From contig JBFWLB010000029.1 in NCBI GenBank assembly GCA_050252335.1, positions 1 through 34,607 of the forward strand: DNA of 34,607 nt, read 5' to 3'. This document shows, piece by piece, positions 32,797-34,607 of this stretch (positions are counted from its first letter, which is position 1; every line of letters starts with the position of its first letter). Below the pieces are notes generated by a model. The model was not told where the DNA came from, ran no database searches, and saw only the letters and a program-made list of their open reading frames with translations. Position numbers and translations under genes: made by a program. Source of the DNA: Berkiella_A sp050252335. Its GTDB lineage: Bacteria > Pseudomonadota > Gammaproteobacteria > Berkiellales > Berkiellaceae.

Positions 32797-33834
32797 TTAT
32801 GAATAGGCGTCAATTTTTTTGAGTATGTCTTCTGACAGTTCATGCAAATTAGGCTGCATAAGAGCCAGGTGTTTTTGTAGAAGGGGTCTGGCATGTGACT
32901 TGATATAAATAGCATACTCGGAATGATTAGCTAAGCCACTGAGTATATATAGCGCTTTATTACGATCTGTCGTATTTGGAAAATCTAAAGCTTGAATAAC
33001 CATCTCAATCGGAAATTCTTTAATCGCATATCGCTCTAGAATGGAGCCTATAACCCGCATAGCGTTGTTACGTACCATCGGATCCGGATCATAAATCAGC
33101 GGCACAAGCGATTGTATGATAAAATCAGGATCTGCTAAATGTCCCATTAAATAAATAGCGCTTGCTCGATTTTTGGGATTTTGATCGGCATTAATAATTT
33201 TTCGGAGTAAATCTGATTGCTCACGAGCGATTTCAGTTATTGGCTTTTCAAAGCGGGCTAATTGTGGATGTTCAAATCCATACAAACAATGCCACACAGG
33301 GCAGTTGTTGGATTGGGTTATAAGCTTACCTTCAAAAAATAAATCTAAGCCAGTTTTCTCATACTCATCCCAAAGTTGCATTAAACCATCTGGAATTAAG
33401 ATTGAATCAGTGGGTGCAGATCGAAAATAGTTTAATCTATGTTGATCACGCGGCTCAACTACATCAACGGTGGTATAAATTTTCTCACGATCATAATAAA
33501 TGATTGCGATATCTGCCCAAAGGTAACCTTCTTCTTGCTGAATACGATCAATTAATTGAGATTTATTGAGCATATACGCATCAATCATATTTTCATTCTG
33601 CATATGCTCATTAAAATTTGAATTTATATTTGAATATAGAAGATTAGATAAATTCTCAATCTGCAATCCATATTTTTCTAAGATTACATCAGCTCGATCG
33701 GTTGTTGTGCCGTATACATCTATATTGTGTGCTGAAGCGGAAAAGCATATTAGACAAGTTGAAATGAGGCATAGAATGAAAGCTAAATTAAGTTGCTCAT
33801 AAAGGCTATGGCTAGGAGTTATTTTTTTTCTCAT
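32797..33834 (-). CDS. Secreted HEAT-repeat protein, unknown
   Basis: With the ATG at 33834 the protein has 345 residues; an upstream TTG at 33864 would add ten. A basic N-terminus (MRKK), a hydrophobic core (about 18-36) and an ASA cleavage region indicate export. The middle (about 40-200) is unlike anything I recognise. From about residue 215 to 330, helical pairs with the NRASAIYLMGHLADPD and VRNNAMRVIGSI patterns are HEAT-like repeats, which serve protein-protein contact. It starts shortly after the end of the truncated ATP-grasp gene on the same strand, so both may once have been co-transcribed. Confidence 0.7.
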   Translation of the reverse strand: MRKKITPSHSLYEQLNLAFILCLISTCLICFSASAHNIDVYGTTTDRADVILEKYGLQIENLSNLLYSNINSNFNEHMQNENMIDAYMLNKSQLIDRIQQEEGYLWADIAIIYYDREKIYTTVDVVEPRDQHRLNYFRSAPTDSILIPDGLMQLWDEYEKTGLDLFFEGKLITQSNNCPVWHCLYGFEHPQLARFEKPITEIAREQSDLLRKIINADQNPKNRASAIYLMGHLADPDFIIQSLVPLIYDPDPMVRNNAMRVIGSILERYAIKEFPIEMVIQALDFPNTTDRNKALYILSGLANHSEYAIYIKSHARPLLQKHLALMQPNLHELSEDILKKIDAYS

Positions 33835-33876
33835 TCGATGTGCGGTTTTCAATATATTCAACAATTTTTAGTTTAC

Positions 33877-34481
33877 TTATTTATGAACATGAGTATTCAT
33901 TGAATTTACAACCAGATTGTTAGCTTCAACTTCTAAAGTTTGAACGGTCTGTATATCTGCGTTGACATATGCAGCATCATGTGTTCCTTGTTGTATTAAG
34001 AAATTTACGAAGGTGTTCAACATTTTGAAAGTAGGATCTAAATCTTCGATCCATAAAAATTGTCCCTGTTCATTAATTTCTAAAAAAATGTGCTCACCCT
34101 CTGGTGTTACAATAAAATCAAAACATCCAAATACAATTCCTAGGTTTTGCATCAATGCTTTACATTTTAAATTTACTGTTTGGGGTAACGGGTAAGGTTC
34201 AATCTCTAGTTCATGAGTAGGGATCTCGCGCCAATCATGAGAGCCATTTCTGTGTTTTTGAGAATTTATTTTTACCGCGATGCACTGTTCACCGAAATAA
34301 GTGATCCTTAACTCAAATAGTTTATCTATCTTTTTTTGATAGATGCCAGGTACAGCCTGCAAAATTTTATCGCCAGGTAAATCGTGTATCTGTATTGGTC
34401 TAGTAAAGCTCTGCCTGATATTTGTTTCCTCAGACCAATATAAAGGCAAAAATGATTTGTAAATGACTTGCTCAGAATCAG
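33877..34481 (-). pseudogene. Truncated ATP-grasp ligase, graspetide-type (MvdC/MvdD-like)
   Basis: About 200 codons are open toward the window end, entering directly from the IS3-family terminus, so the N-terminal half is missing. The visible part has EQVIYKSF, PGIYQKKIDKLFELRITYFG, VFGCFDFIVTPEGEHIFLEIN and EQGQFLWIED. These match the C-terminal half of MvdC/MvdD-type ATP-grasp enzymes, which form ester or amide rings in graspetide peptides; LEINEQGQ carries the Mg-binding Glu and Asn. Full enzymes have about 320 residues. A TTG at 34449 could start a shorter peptide, but without the ATP-binding first half it would not be active. No precursor peptide is visible in the window. Confidence 0.7.
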
Positions 34482-34607
34482 TGACCTGATCCCCATTAGA
34501 TGGACACCGATCTACGCAGCTAATGCTTCTTGTTCAACAGTTTCTGGCGTTCGATAATTCAACGTTGAATGTAACCGAAACCGATTATAGAACACTTCAA
34601 TGTATTC
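34482..34607 (-). mobile_element. IS3-family insertion sequence, right end only
   Basis: The element end reads TGACCTGATCCCCATTAG on the plus strand from 34482, a TG-starting terminus typical of IS3 elements. It continues beyond the window. It has inserted in the ATP-grasp gene. Confidence 0.75.
34512..34607 (-). CDS. IS3-family transposase orfB, C-terminal end (partial)
   Basis: Thirty-one codons and a TAG stop are seen. They encode EYIEVFYNRFRLHSTLNYRT, the classic C-terminal end of IS3-family integrase-like transposases, including the last part of the DDE domain after the catalytic Glu. The 5' part is outside the window. Confidence 0.85.
   Translation of the reverse strand, partial: EYIEVFYNRFRLHSTLNYRTPETVEQEALAA

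Overview
The window is most likely chromosomal DNA of an AT-rich gammaproteobacterium. The closest feel is Legionellales or a similar host-associated lineage, but that placement is an inference and no species is claimed. Support comes from the housekeeping neighbourhoods: ftsY-ftsE-ftsX divergent from a pair of M16 peptidases and rsmD; folB-midA; plsY; tsaD; and the macromolecular-synthesis block rpsU-yqeY-dnaG-rpoD followed by a CAT-anticodon tRNA. Bases are AT-rich throughout, genes are tightly packed, and many starts overlap the previous stop.

Layout, 1 to 7.7 kb: an ABC-F ATPase; bioB-bioC on the minus strand; a divergent comF; an unrecognised 484-residue protein translationally coupled to a small J-domain protein; and a solitary modA-like periplasmic binding protein. 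Two inverted copies of a structured intergenic repeat (about 1.91-2.04 kb and 7.56-7.70 kb) bracket this block, and a 109 bp MITE-like element sits inside it.

7.7 to 14 kb is a minus-strand run: ftsY, then ftsE-ftsX, an aromatic-amino-acid permease, rsmJ, a VOC-family protein and a secreted SIMPL-domain protein. 14 to 27 kb is core genome: two M16-type proteins, rsmD (no usable ATG, GTG or TTG start; an AUA start with a well-placed ribosome binding site is the best candidate), cca, folB-midA, plsY, tsaD, rpsU with a long C-terminal extension, yqeY, dnaG and rpoD. A long imperfect-hairpin repeat and a tRNA (probably Ile2 with anticodon CAT, to be lysidinylated) follow rpoD.

From the tRNA to the end (27.4 to 34.6 kb) the character changes to accessory DNA. 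It holds small orphan genes, a DUF2971-like protein, an intact-looking ISL3-family insertion sequence, a remnant resembling the start of AbiGi-like abortive-infection proteins, a REP-associated tyrosine transposase with palindromes on both sides, a secreted HEAT-repeat protein, and the C-terminal part of a graspetide-type (MvdC/MvdD-like) ATP-grasp ligase cut by an IS3-family element that runs out of the window. This part looks like a decayed island next to a tRNA gene.

The best candidates for something undescribed are the 484-aa protein plus J-domain pair, the truncated ATP-grasp and HEAT pair, and the AUA start of rsmD. All identifications come from reading motifs and order; no database search was run.
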